Below are positions 1 to 7,704 of a stretch of DNA of 32,767 nt, in pieces (positions within the stretch are counted from its first letter, which is position 1; each line of letters opens with the position of its first letter). Position numbers and translations under genes: made by a program. Under the pieces are notes generated by a model. It saw only the letters and a list, made by a program, of their open reading frames with translations. It ran no database searches and had not been told where the DNA came from. Origin of the DNA: an uncultured Clostridia bacterium (GTDB lineage Bacteria > Bacillota_A > Clostridia > TANB77 > CAG-508); assembly GCA_947624715.1 (NCBI GenBank), contig CANQLO010000018.1, positions 1 to 32,767 of the forward strand, written 5' to 3'.

Positions 1-23
1 TCAAAGATTTTGATAACTTTGTT

Positions 24-150
24 TTTTATATTTATTCTCTTGTTTATTAAACTACTTGTGTGTGTGTGTGTGTGTGTACAGCCTCAAGGCTTACAAGCTT
101 TATCATTTTGTTTTCCTTCCTTTTCTTTTTTCTTTTGCTATAAAAATATT
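24..150. repeat. TG-microsatellite composite repeat, copy A
   Basis: A (TG)10 run at 57-76 is followed by a conserved non-coding tail containing CAGCCTCAAGGCTTACAAGC (78-97) and a T/C-rich tract. The same arrangement, with a (TG)14 run, occurs at 24143-24270 in the same orientation. In both places it lies beyond the 3' end of a minus-strand gene (rarA here, greA there) and beyond a TGTCAATA/TATTGACA element. The rest of 1-323 is AT-rich and shows no gene. The function is unknown. It may be a mobile or recombinogenic non-coding repeat. Confidence 0.8.
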
Positions 151-321
151 ATAAACTTAAATTTTTTAAATATCAATAAAATTTTATGAATATTTATAAA
201 TGTAATATTTTTGTAACATTTTAATTGTGCTTTTACTATGACTGTAAATTGTAACTATTTTAACTGCTCTTTTAATTTTCATAATCTAAAGCTTAACAAA
301 GTCTAAATTTCAAGCTTATGT

Positions 322-354
322 TGTCAATAACCTCCGTCCCTATTGACATTGACA
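322..354. repeat. Dispersed inverted-repeat element overlapping the rarA 3' end
   Basis: The element is 27 bp: TGTCAATA, an 11-nt centre ACCTCCGTCCC, then TATTGACA (322-348), followed by a partial second ATTGACA. The arms are perfect 8-bp complements. Related copies lie at 21403-21426, 21443-21469, 24359-24384 and 24389-24414. In this copy the minus-strand reading supplies the last nine sense codons (VNVNRDGGY) and the TGA stop of rarA, so the repeat has landed on, or been captured by, the gene's 3' end. Confidence 0.85.
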
Positions 355-1616
355 GCTTTTGGCTGTAAATTGCTTGTATCAACATTTTCGTCTGGAATAT
401 AATATTTTGTTCCAAGCATTTTGTCTGGCAAGTATTGTTGCTCAACCCAGTGTTTTGGGAAATCATGTGGATATTTATATCCAACAGAATATCCCTCACT
501 AAGCATTCCTTCTGCTGGTGCGTTTCTAATGTGCATTGGTATTGTTCCTGTGTCTTTATTTTGTACATCATCTAATGCTGCATTTATCGCATTATAACTT
601 GCATTTGATTTTATTGAATTTGCATTATATACAGCCGCTTCTGCTAATATTATTCTAGCTTCTGGCATTCCTACCATATGAACTGCTTGCATTGCTGCAT
701 TTGCTACAACTAATGCATTTGGATTTCCTAACCCTACATCTTCTGCTGCTGATATTACTATTCTTCTTGCTAAAAACATTGGATCTTCTCCCGCATTTAA
801 TGCTCTTGCTAAATAAAAAACTGTTGCATCTGGATCTGATCCTCTCATCGATTTTATAAATGCACTTATATTATCATAATGAGAATCTCCGTCTTTATCA
901 AATATTGCTTTTCTTGTTTGTACACATTCTTTAGCAACATCTGCAGTTATATTTATAATTCCATCTTTATCTGGTGGAGTTGTAAGAACTGCAACTTCTA
1001 AGTTATTCAATGCTGTTCTAACATCTCCATTTGATGTTATTGCAAACTTTTTTAAGATATCATCTTCTATTTTTATGTTAAAACTTTTTAATCCATCTTC
1101 TCTTTCTAATGACTTTTTCAAAACGGTATAAATATTTTCTTCTGTTAATGGATGTAATTGAAATACCATACTTCTTGAAATTAAAGCTTTATTTACTTCA
1201 AAATATGGATTTTCTGTAGTTGCTCCTATCAAGATAACTGTACCATTTTCTACATATGGCAAAAGTGCATCTTGTTGTAATTTATTAAATCTGTGAATCT
1301 CATCTATAAATAAGATACATTTTCCACTCGGATTTAACAATGTATTTTCAGTATTTGTTATTGCATCTTTTATATCTCCTACCCCTGATGTTACTGCATT
1401 TAATTTTATAAATTTATATTTTGTTGTATTGCTTATTACTTTTGCTAGAGATGTTTTTCCACATCCAGGAGGTCCCCATAAAATAATACTGGACAATCTG
1501 TCTGCTTTTATGGTTCTATAAAGTATTTTATTTTCTCCTAATATATGTTCTTGTCCAACGTAGTCATCTAGTGTTTTAGGCATCATTCTAAATGCTAAAG
1601 GTTCACTTAAATCCAT
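324..1616 (-). CDS. rarA: Replication-associated recombination protein A (RarA/MgsA), AAA+ ATPase
   Basis: This is a 430-aa clamp-loader-like AAA+ ATPase of the RarA/MgsA/WRNIP1 family, which acts at stalled replication forks. The Walker A motif GPPGCGKTS lies near residue 50 and Walker [10 protein letters not shown] near residue 105. A sensor region ([13 protein letters not shown]) and the C-terminal MgsA tetramerisation region ([34 protein letters not shown]) follow. Length is normal for the family. The start ATG at 1616 sits behind AGGAAG. The C-terminus is odd: after the conserved YYIPDEN the last residues VNVNRDGGY and the stop are read out of a dispersed inverted repeat (322-354). The family's usual Lys/Arg-rich tail is therefore missing or replaced. 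ruvA lies upstream on the same strand, 137 bp away. Confidence 0.96.
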   Translation of the reverse strand: MDLSEPLAFRMMPKTLDDYVGQEHILGENKILYRTIKADRLSSIILWGPPGCGKTSLAKVISNTTKYKFIKLNAVTSGVGDIKDAITNTENTLLNPSGKCILFIDEIHRFNKLQQDALLPYVENGTVILIGATTENPYFEVNKALISRSMVFQLHPLTEENIYTVLKKSLEREDGLKSFNIKIEDDILKKFAITSNGDVRTALNNLEVAVLTTPPDKDGIINITADVAKECVQTRKAIFDKDGDSHYDNISAFIKSMRGSDPDATVFYLARALNAGEDPMFLARRIVISAAEDVGLGNPNALVVANAAMQAVHMVGMPEARIILAEAAVYNANSIKSNASYNAINAALDDVQNKDTGTIPMHIRNAPAEGMLSEGYSVGYKYPHDFPKHWVEQQYLPDKMLGTKYYIPDENVDTSNLQPKAVNVNRDGGY

Positions 1617-1629
1617 TTTAATTTCTTCC

Positions 1630-1752
1630 TTTACTAATATTTATGGCTCTAAAAAAATTTTACTAATTCGTTTATAGAAATTAAAAAATTTTTTACTAAT
1701 TCATTTATGATTTTTCTAAACATTTCTTTACTAATGGCTCTATAAAGAAACT
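1630..1752. repeat. Degenerate TTTACTAAT repeats between ruvA and rarA
   Basis: This short intergenic stretch holds four near copies of TTTACTAAT (around 1634, 1659, 1692 and 1731). Each is followed by variants of TTTATAGA/TTTATGAT or GGCTCTA. They are AT-rich, degenerate direct repeats with no coding potential. No clear promoter or terminator is seen, so rarA could be read through from ruvA. Confidence 0.5.
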
Positions 1753-1753
1753 T

Positions 1754-2341
1754 TTATGAAAGACTTTTTAATCCTAATTTAATTATATCTTCTACTGATA
1801 AATCTTTTGTGTCTATTTTTGCTAATGATTGTTCTATATCTTTTCTTGCATATCCTAATACTTGAAGTGCATCTGCAGCATCTTTTACAATTCCTTCTAT
1901 AACAATAGTATTTTCTTCCACTGCTTCTTCTATTGCTTCTTCTGTTTTCATCTTATCTTTTAATTCTAATATAATTCTTTGTGCTGTTTTTGCTCCTATT
2001 CCAGGCAACTTTTTTAAACTTCCTACATCATCAGATATGACCGCTAATGCGAATTTTGATGGTGATATATTTGACAATATTTTTAATGCTGATTTTGAGC
2101 CTATACCTCCTACACTAATTAATAGTTCAAACATTGCTAATTCTTCGCTTGTTAAAAATCCATACAGATTTACTTCATCTTCACTTACTCTCATATATGT
2201 ATATATTTTTGCGGTCTGATTTACTTCTAAGTTTTGCATTGCTGTATCTGACATAAATACTTTGTATCCTATTCCATTTACATCAATGATAATGTAACCT
2301 TCTTTTTTTATTTCTATTGTTCCTTTTAAATAATATATCAT
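1754..2341 (-). CDS. ruvA: Holliday junction branch migration protein RuvA
   Basis: This 195-aa protein is the DNA-binding tetramer that holds Holliday junctions for the RuvB helicase. The N-terminal OB fold is clear (MIYYLKGTIEIKKEGYIIID; DVNGIGYKVFMS). Two helix-hairpin-helix motifs follow (LLISVGGIGSKSALKIL near residue 75; LKKLPGIGAKTAQRIILELK near residue 110). A flexible acidic linker and the C-terminal RuvB-contacting domain (DAADALQVLGYARKDIEQSL) complete it. The length is typical. ruvB, the usual next gene, is not here; rarA follows instead. Confidence 0.97.
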   Translation of the reverse strand: MIYYLKGTIEIKKEGYIIIDVNGIGYKVFMSDTAMQNLEVNQTAKIYTYMRVSEDEVNLYGFLTSEELAMFELLISVGGIGSKSALKILSNISPSKFALAVISDDVGSLKKLPGIGAKTAQRIILELKDKMKTEEAIEEAVEENTIVIEGIVKDAADALQVLGYARKDIEQSLAKIDTKDLSVEDIIKLGLKSLS

Positions 2342-2370
2342 CTGTAACTCCTTCTATCTTAAATTATAAA

Positions 2371-2480
2371 TAACAACTATTCTTAGCTTAAATTGCTATT
2401 AGCATGATAGCAACTGTTTATAACTTAAATTGCTATTATCATAATAGCGAATGCTTTATTAATTTGATTATCATAATATC
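2371..2480. repeat. Tandem direct repeat carrying two hairpins upstream of dodecin
   Basis: A ~45-bp sequence containing CTTAAATTGCTATTA occurs twice in tandem. Each copy carries its own dyad: TTGCTAT/ATAGCAA (2393-2399 with 2407-2413) and GCTATTA/TAATAGC (2432-2438 with 2442-2448). It lies between the divergent ruvA and dodecin-spoVA genes. It could be an operator or a short palindromic repeat. No U-run follows either stem, so a terminator is unlikely. Confidence 0.6.
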
Positions 2481-2577
2481 ACATAAACATCTGTTTGTAA
2501 ATATTTTTTTAAGAGTTTTTTGTATATTTTTTTCTAGTTATGGAAATATTAACTATAAATTTATTTAGGAGGTTTTT

Positions 2578-2787
2578 ATGGGTATTGAAAAACATATACA
2601 AGTAACAGGAAAATCTACTGTATCTTGGAAAGATGCTATAGTTCAAACAATTGAGGAGGTTGCTAAAACAATTAACTATATTACATCAGTAAAAATAGTT
2701 GATCAACGTGCAAAGGTGACTGTAAATAAAATAACTGAATATTATGTTGATTTAGATATTACATTTATGGTTGAACAAAAACAATAA
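2578..2787 (+). CDS. Dodecin family flavin-binding protein
   Basis: This 69-aa protein has the dodecin pattern: IEKHIQVTGKSTVSWKDAIVQ, then EEVAKTINYITSVKIVDQRA, then KITEYYVDLDITFMVE. It is the short beta-alpha-beta-beta fold that assembles into a hollow dodecamer storing flavins or CoA. The conserved W17 and Q43 positions expected for flavin stacking are present. The start ATG has a strong AGGAGG site. spoVAC begins 19 bp after the stop with its own ribosome binding site, so dodecin appears to be the first gene of the spoVA operon. That suggests, by inference only, co-expression in the forespore. Confidence 0.88.
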   Translation: MGIEKHIQVTGKSTVSWKDAIVQTIEEVAKTINYITSVKIVDQRAKVTVNKITEYYVDLDITFMVEQKQ

Positions 2788-2806
2788 TTAAAGGAAGGTG
2801 ATAATT

Positions 2807-3250
2807 ATGAATCCAACAGATTCACCAAAAGAATATGGAGAATATGTGAAAAAGAAAGCTCCTAACTCACCTATCTTAAAAGATTGTTTTAATGCTTTTT
2901 GGGTTGGTGGTTTAATTTGTTGTATAGGACAACTTATATTTTTCTTTTGCCAGTATAAAGGTTTAGATGAAACATCTTCATCTACTATTGTTTCTATTTC
3001 TTTAATAGCTCTTGCTATCTTTTTAAGTGCTATAAATGTATTTAATAGAATAGGAAAATTTGCCGGTGCTGGTTCTCTTATCCCTATTACTGGTTTTGCC
3101 AATTCTATAGTTTCTCCAGCAATGGAATATAAATCAGAAGGATATGTTATGGGAGTTGGTGCTAAAATGTTTACTGTTGCAGGTCCAGTTTTAGTTTATG
3201 GTATATCTGCTTCAGTTATAGTAGGCATTATAGCTTGCTTATTTATGTAA
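2807..3250 (+). CDS. spoVAC: Stage V sporulation protein AC
   Basis: This 147-aa integral membrane protein of the SpoVA complex imports dipicolinic acid into the forespore and releases it on germination; SpoVAC homologues behave as mechanosensitive channels. Hydrophobic segments are visible around ALKDCFNAFWVGGLICCIGQ, SIVSISLIALAIFLS and the C-terminal VAGPVLVYGISASVIVGIIA. The family motif GAGSLIPITGFANSIVSPAMEY is present in the middle. The ATG at 2807 is preferred over the in-frame GTG at 2798 because it lies six bases after GGAAGGTG. It is followed after 18 bp by spoVAD. Confidence 0.95.
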   Translation: MNPTDSPKEYGEYVKKKAPNSPILKDCFNAFWVGGLICCIGQLIFFFCQYKGLDETSSSTIVSISLIALAIFLSAINVFNRIGKFAGAGSLIPITGFANSIVSPAMEYKSEGYVMGVGAKMFTVAGPVLVYGISASVIVGIIACLFM

Positions 3251-3268
3251 GGAATGGGGTGATTTTTA

Positions 3269-4273
3269 ATGAAAAAATTAGGTAAACAAACTTTACAATT
3301 AGATAATAAACCTAGTATTTTAAATGCTGCTGCTATTGTTGGTCCAAAAGAACTTAATGGTCCTCTTGCAAAATATTTTGATAAATGCGTAGAAGATGAA
3401 TTCTGGGGTGAAGCTTCTTGGGAAAAAGCAGAAAGCAAATTTATAAAAGAGACTGTTAGTACTGTTCTTGGTAAGGCTGATGTTTCAAGTTCTGATATAG
3501 ATTATGTTTTTGCAGGTGATTTATTAAATCAATGTATATCTTCTAGCTTTGGTATGAGAGATACTAATATTCCGTTTTTCGGATTATTTGGTGCTTGTTC
3601 TACTTTTGTTGAGGGCTTATGTCTAGGTTCTGTTTTTATTGATTCAGGTGCTTGCAAAAATATTCTTTGTGCTACATCAAGTCATTTTTGTAGTGCTGAA
3701 AAACAATTTAGATTTCCATTGGAGCTTGGAAATCAGAGAACTCCTACAAGTCAATGGACTGTTACAGGTTCAGGTGCAGTAGTTTTAGGAAAATCTGATA
3801 AAGGTCCTTATATCACACATATTACACCAGGTAAAATAGTTGACTTAGGAATTAAAGATGCCAATAACATGGGAGCAGCTATGGCTCCAGCAGCATTATC
3901 CACACTCTGTGCACATTTAGAGGATACTGGTAGAAGTCCTGATTATTATGATGCAATCATTACTGGTGATCTAGGTTATCTTGGAAAAGACATTTTGATA
4001 GATATAGCTAAAACTAAGGGGTATGATATTGCTCCAATATACAATGATTGTGGTGTTTTAATATTTGATAAAAAGAAACAAGACACGCATTCAGGTGGTA
4101 GTGGTTGTGCATGTATTGCTACTGTATTTTCAGGATATTTATATAAAATGATGAAAGAAAATAATATTAAAAAATTATTGCTTATTGCAACTGGAGCTTT
4201 GACTAATGCTACAACAAGTCAACAAGGCGAATCAATTCCTGGTATTGCTCATGCAGTTGCAATAGAAATGTAA
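3269..4273 (+). CDS. spoVAD: Stage V sporulation protein AD
   Basis: This 334-aa protein has a thiolase/ketoacyl-synthase-like fold. In SpoVAD this fold binds dipicolinic acid at the forespore membrane rather than catalysing condensation. Family signatures are FGLFGACSTFVEGLCLGSVF (near residue 110), ATSSHFCSAEKQFRFPLELG, the QWTVTGSGAVVL segment and the C-terminal GGSGCACIATVFSGY. The length matches the family. It is the central gene of dodecin-spoVAC-spoVAD-spoVAE, with short gaps and a separate ribosome binding site for each gene. Confidence 0.97.
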   Translation: MKKLGKQTLQLDNKPSILNAAAIVGPKELNGPLAKYFDKCVEDEFWGEASWEKAESKFIKETVSTVLGKADVSSSDIDYVFAGDLLNQCISSSFGMRDTNIPFFGLFGACSTFVEGLCLGSVFIDSGACKNILCATSSHFCSAEKQFRFPLELGNQRTPTSQWTVTGSGAVVLGKSDKGPYITHITPGKIVDLGIKDANNMGAAMAPAALSTLCAHLEDTGRSPDYYDAIITGDLGYLGKDILIDIAKTKGYDIAPIYNDCGVLIFDKKKQDTHSGGSGCACIATVFSGYLYKMMKENNIKKLLLIATGALTNATTSQQGESIPGIAHAVAIEM

Positions 4274-4325
4274 TTTTTAGAAAGGAGTTTTGTATAATGA
4301 TAAAATCATTATACAAGTAGTAGAT

Positions 4326-4712
4326 ATGGAATATTTTCAAAGCATAGATTGGATGACAATGCTTAATTGTTTTATTGTCGGTGGTATCATTTGCGTTATT
4401 GGTCAGATTTTAATTGATAAAACTAAGCTTACTCCTGCTAGAATATTAGTCGTATATGTTACTTTAGGAGCTATACTTGGTGGACTTGGAATATATAAAT
4501 ATCTAATAGATTTTGCTGGTTGTGGTGCTACTGTTCCACTTACAGGCTTTGGTGCTAACCTAGCAAAAGGTGCAATGGAAGCTGTTAAAGAACAAGGCTT
4601 ACTAGGTGCATTTACTGGTGGAGTCAAAGCATGTGCTGGTGGTATAGCTGCAGCAGTATTCTTTGGTTATATTGCTTCTCTTGTTGCTAAGCCAAAGATT
4701 AAGAAACAGTAA
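4326..4712 (+). CDS. spoVAE: Stage V sporulation protein AE (SpoVAEb type)
   Basis: This is a small SpoVA membrane protein of 128 aa from ATG 4326. Family signatures are FIVGGIICVIGQILIDKTKL, ATVPLTGFGANLAKG and VKACAGGIAAAVFFGYIA; these form four hydrophobic segments. It works with SpoVAC and SpoVAD in dipicolinic acid transport. The start is uncertain. An AAGGAG site at 4282-4287 is ideally spaced for an ATG at 4297 in another frame, which encodes only seven codons (MIKSLYK, stop at 4318-4320). That stop is five bases before ATG 4326, so translational coupling is plausible. An in-frame TTG at 4290 is too close to the ribosome binding site. Confidence 0.93.
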   Translation: MEYFQSIDWMTMLNCFIVGGIICVIGQILIDKTKLTPARILVVYVTLGAILGGLGIYKYLIDFAGCGATVPLTGFGANLAKGAMEAVKEQGLLGAFTGGVKACAGGIAAAVFFGYIASLVAKPKIKKQ

Positions 4713-4773
4713 CTCATAACAATTAACTGACATGGTCCTTACTTCAAAATTGCTAGGTATAATGTTTAATCGA

Positions 4774-4813
4774 AAAAACGACTTAGAAATGCTAATTTCT
4801 AAGTCATTTTTTC
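4774..4813. terminator. Bidirectional terminator between spoVAE and rpsI
   Basis: A perfect 11-bp stem, GACTTAGAAAT / ATTTCTAAGTC (4780-4790 with 4795-4805), has a 4-nt loop. It is flanked by A6 on the left and T6 on the right, so it can end both the plus-strand spoVA operon and the minus-strand rplM-rpsI operon. Confidence 0.9.
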
Positions 4814-4830
4814 TACTTTTTATATAAATA

Positions 4831-5238
4831 TTATCTCTTACTAAATTGTGGAGCTTTACGAGCTTTTTTAAGACCATATTTCTTTCTTTCTTTCTCACGA
4901 GAGTCTCTTGTTAATAATCCGTTAGATTTTAATACTGGTCTATATTCTTCTTTATTTGCTTCATTTAATGCTCTTGCTATTCCATGACGAACAGCTCCTG
5001 CTTGACCTGCAAATCCACCACCTTTAACTGTTGCTATAACATCATATTTTGTTAATGTTTCAGTAACTGTTAATGGTTGTTTTACTATAACTCTTAATGT
5101 TTCTTCTCCAAAGTATTCTTGTACATCTTTACCATTTACAGTAATTTTTCCTTTTCCTTCTGTAAGTCTTACTCTAGCTATTGAACTTTTTCTTCTTCCT
5201 GTACCTAAGAATACATTATTATTTTTTGACTTGGCCAT
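4831..5238 (-). CDS. rpsI: 30S ribosomal protein S9
   Basis: This 135-aa protein is S9: [20 protein letters not shown] at the N-terminus, [19 protein letters not shown] in the middle and the invariant C-terminal [12 protein letters not shown] that reaches the ribosomal P site. It is the second gene of the rplM-rpsI operon, 17 bp after rplM. Confidence 0.98.
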   Translation of the reverse strand: MAKSKNNNVFLGTGRRKSSIARVRLTEGKGKITVNGKDVQEYFGEETLRVIVKQPLTVTETLTKYDVIATVKGGGFAGQAGAVRHGIARALNEANKEEYRPVLKSNGLLTRDSREKERKKYGLKKARKAPQFSKR

Positions 5239-5255
5239 TTATAGTTTCCTCCCTC

Positions 5256-5690
5256 TTAAAATTTCCATACTTCTGGTTTTTGTGCTGCATTTTCATGTTC
5301 AGCGTTTGCATATACTCTTAATTTTGTTAACATTTTTCTTCCTAAACTGTTATGTGGTAACATTCCTTTTACTGCTATCATCATAGCTTTTTCTGGCTTT
5401 GTTTCCATCATAATTCTTGCAGAAGTCTCTTTCATATTTCCAATATATCCTGTGAAATGAGTATATTTTTTCTGTTCTAATTTCTTTCCTGTAAGTACTG
5501 CTTTTGAACAGTTAATTATTATTACATAATCTCCTACATCCATATTTGGTGTAAAAGTTGGTTTATGTTTTCCTCTTAATAATTTTGCAGCTTCTGAAGC
5601 AACTCTTCCTAAAGGTTTATTTTCAGCATCAATTATATACCATTTTCTTTCAATTTCATTTTTCTTAACACTATAAGTAGTATTATTCAT
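5256..5690 (-). CDS. rplM: 50S ribosomal protein L13
   Basis: This 144-aa protein is L13, an early-assembly 50S protein. Recognisable parts are RKWYIIDAENKPLGRVASEA, LRGKHKPTFTPNMDVGDYVI and the C-terminal VKGMLPHNSLGRKMLTKLRV. It is first in the operon with rpsI. A sigma-A promoter (5801-5829) and a structured leader of about 100 nt lie in front of it. Confidence 0.98.
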   Translation of the reverse strand: MNNTTYSVKKNEIERKWYIIDAENKPLGRVASEAAKLLRGKHKPTFTPNMDVGDYVIIINCSKAVLTGKKLEQKKYTHFTGYIGNMKETSARIMMETKPEKAMMIAVKGMLPHNSLGRKMLTKLRVYANAEHENAAQKPEVWKF

Positions 5691-5699
5691 GGTAAAATT

Positions 5700-5795
5700 T
5701 CCTCCATTTCTATTTCAAAATAAATAATATATATGAAACCTCAAGAGTTTATTTACCGGGGAATTGCTCTAAAAGGTCATATTTACTATAACGCT
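5700..5795 (-). promoter_or_regulatory. Candidate ribosomal L13 leader
   Basis: The untranslated leader of rplM reads, on the minus strand, ACCTTTTAGAGCAATTCCCC, GGTAAATAAACTCTTGAGGT. AGAG pairs with CTCT and ACCT with AGGT around a conserved-looking CCCCGGTAAA loop. The position and this motif resemble the Firmicute L13 leader by which L13 represses its own operon. The match is from memory; a covariance search with the Rfam L13_leader model would decide. Confidence 0.6.
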
Positions 5796-5800
5796 ATATT

Positions 5801-5829
5801 ATTTTATTACAAATTGTAAAAAAAGTCAA
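5801..5829 (-). promoter_or_regulatory. Sigma-A promoter of rplM-rpsI
   Basis: On the minus strand, TTGACT (5829-5824) and TAAAAT (5806-5801) are separated by exactly 17 bp. This would start transcription near 5794, about 100 nt before the rplM ATG. Confidence 0.75.
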
Positions 5830-5872
5830 GGAATTTTGAAAAAATTATTGACATAATTTTGAAAAATATTGA

Positions 5873-5896
5873 CAGCAATTTTGTGAAACATTGCTG
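5873..5896 (-). terminator. Weak terminator-like hairpin after the DUF4143 gene
   Basis: A perfect 7-bp stem, CAGCAAT/ATTGCTG, with a 10-nt loop lies 63 bp beyond the stop of the AAA+/DUF4143 gene. On the minus strand it is followed by a mixed TCAATATTTTTC tract, so termination would be weak. Confidence 0.35.
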
Positions 5897-5958
5897 AAAT
5901 TTATTATTTGCTAATTTAATATTACCTTTTTATTACATTTTTCATTAAATTATATGAA

Positions 5959-7263
5959 TTACAAATTGATTATTTTATCAATATATTCCACTAAAAACAA
6001 TGGTATATTTATTAAATTATCATCTTTATTTAGGTTTCTCATTGAGAATCTAATTCTTATCTTTGGATTATACCTTTCATTATATATCTTTAAACTAACA
6101 TTGTTGACATTTTCACTAGATTTCACTTCAATAGGAATAATCTCATTTTTATATTGAAGTAACCCATCTATTTCATATCGATTATCAAATGCAAAATAAT
6201 AAGGATTTAGTCCAATAGTCTCCAAAGATTGTATAACAAAGTTTTCAGTTAAAGCTCCTTTAAATTCTTCAAACAATTTATTTCCTTCTACAACAACTTT
6301 ACTGTCTAAATTTGTCATTTTTCTAAGTAAGCCCACATCATTTAAGTAAATTTTAAATGCAGATAAATCATTGTATCCCACAAGTGGCATACCTGGTTTT
6401 GTAACATTATATATCTTATACACAACGTTAGCATCTTTAAGCCAATTTAATGCTCCCTCATATTCTCTTGCTCTAGCTCCCTCCTTGGCAACTTGATATA
6501 AAAACTTTTTATTTTCTTTTGATATCTGAGATGGTATACTATTCCAAATTATAGAAATTCTATTTGCTTCTACATTACTAGTATGTTTTGAGAAATCACT
6601 TTCATAAGCCCTTAATATATTTTGTTGTATTTTATTTACTTTTTCCATGTCTTTTTCTTGAGTCCAAGAACTTACTGCTTCTGGCATGCCACCTATCATA
6701 AAATAAGCTTTCAGTTTTTCACTTAACTTATCAAAAAATATATTTGGTATATTTTCAATTTTGTTAATAGAATCCATATATTCAACTAAATTTTTGCATC
6801 CATCTGCTTCTAGAAATTCTGTAAAACTCATTGGATACATATCCAAAAAATCCACCTTACCTACTGGAAAAGAAGTATGAGATAAACGTATGCCTAATAA
6901 AGAACCCGCACTTATGATATGATATTCATTTGCTTCTTCTTTAAAATACTTTAAAGAATTCAATGCGTTCGGACATTCTTGCACTTCATCAAAAACAATT
7001 AATGTTTTTTCTGGATAAATTGCTTTTCCATAAATAAAAGATAATTGTTCTAGTATTCTTTTTGGTTCTTTTGTGTTTTCAAATAAACTATATAATTCTG
7101 TGTCATGATCAAAGTTAAAATATGCTATCCCCTCGTAATTTTCATTTCCGAACTGCTTTATTATATATGTTTTTCCAACTTGTCTAGCACCACGTAATAT
7201 TAATGGTTTCCTATTTTTATCGTTTTTCCATTTTATTAAATCAGACATTATTTTTCTATACAT
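5959..7263 (-). CDS. AAA+ ATPase with C-terminal DUF4143 domain
   Basis: This is a 434-aa protein from the ATG at 7263, which sits six bases after GAGGTG; the in-frame GTG at 7272 is part of the ribosome binding site. Walker A is GARQVGKTY near residue 27, Walker B is LIVFDEVQECP near residue 90, and a sensor-like ISAGSLLG follows. The C-terminal half is DUF4143, with the PD-(D/E)XK-like stretch DNRYEIDGLLQYKNEIIPIEVKSSE. These ATPases are common and mobile in gut bacteria and their function is poorly known. It lies between ribosomal operons with no partner gene, as a typical single-gene insertion. Confidence 0.9.
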   Translation of the reverse strand: MYRKIMSDLIKWKNDKNRKPLILRGARQVGKTYIIKQFGNENYEGIAYFNFDHDTELYSLFENTKEPKRILEQLSFIYGKAIYPEKTLIVFDEVQECPNALNSLKYFKEEANEYHIISAGSLLGIRLSHTSFPVGKVDFLDMYPMSFTEFLEADGCKNLVEYMDSINKIENIPNIFFDKLSEKLKAYFMIGGMPEAVSSWTQEKDMEKVNKIQQNILRAYESDFSKHTSNVEANRISIIWNSIPSQISKENKKFLYQVAKEGARAREYEGALNWLKDANVVYKIYNVTKPGMPLVGYNDLSAFKIYLNDVGLLRKMTNLDSKVVVEGNKLFEEFKGALTENFVIQSLETIGLNPYYFAFDNRYEIDGLLQYKNEIIPIEVKSSENVNNVSLKIYNERYNPKIRIRFSMRNLNKDDNLINIPLFLVEYIDKIINL

Positions 7264-7392
7264 TTGAATCACCTCGTATATATTATAACATATATAAAAA
7301 AATATTTACACATTTTTTACAATATTTTTTTTATATTTTACACATTTTCTGCATTTGTTTTATGTTTACTTAATATTTCTTTGAAAAAATTA

Positions 7393-7421
7393 TTGACTTT
7401 ATCTAAAAAATATAGTATGAT
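7393..7421 (+). promoter_or_regulatory. Sigma-A promoter of infC-rpmI-rplT
   Basis: TTGACT (7393-7398), a 17-bp spacer and TATGAT (7416-7421) precede a ~275-nt leader. Transcription would begin near 7428. Confidence 0.7.
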
Positions 7422-7511
7422 ATTAGATAGTAATTAAAGAAGAGGAATTTACTTCTCACCTCGACTAGATTAAAGTCTTAGAAAAAGGTTTTTATAAATT
7501 ACATATCTTAT

Positions 7512-7534
7512 AAGTAATTTTGCATTACTTTTTT
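7512..7534 (+). terminator. Terminator-like hairpin 1 in infC leader
   Basis: AAGTAAT, a 5-nt loop and ATTACTT are followed by TTTT. The stem is AT-only and weak. It may be an alternative fold within the attenuated leader. Confidence 0.4.
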
Positions 7535-7558
7535 GTATGTTTTATAAATTTGAGGAGT

Positions 7559-7586
7559 AGATTGGTGTTTTGCCAATCTTTTTTAT
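7559..7586 (+). terminator. Intrinsic attenuator in infC leader
   Basis: The perfect 7-bp stem AGATTGG / CCAATCT (7559-7565 with 7573-7579) is followed by a T-run. It lies within the leader, about 130 nt after the predicted transcription start and 120 nt before infC. This is the expected position for an L20-controlled premature terminator. Confidence 0.7.
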
Positions 7587-7704
7587 TATACAACAAACAA
7601 AGTTGGAATGAAATCAAGCTATTACCGATTTGATTTCGTAAAAATAGCTATATGTGAATTTTTTTACAACTTTGATTTATTATATTTTTAGGAGGTGTTT
7701 TAAC

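Larger units (their letters stand above)
7430..7690 (+). promoter_or_regulatory. infC operon leader (L20-leader-like) with attenuator and pseudoknot
   Basis: The leader begins with an AGAAG/CTTCT, GAGG/CCTC stem (7439-7463). Two terminator-like hairpins follow. The last part holds a long-range helix CAAAGTTG/CAACTTTG (7598-7605 with 7667-7674). This encloses GAAATCAA/TTGATTTC (7610-7617 with 7630-7637), whose loop bases GCTATT (7618-7623) can pair with AATAGC (7643-7648) as an H-type pseudoknot. L20 is known to repress infC-rpmI-rplT through such leaders. The exact Rfam class is inferred, not tested. Confidence 0.65.

Noticed and set aside
293..571. 92-aa minus ORF over the rarA 3' end
   Set aside because: Out-of-frame overlap with rarA, no ribosome binding site or family signal.
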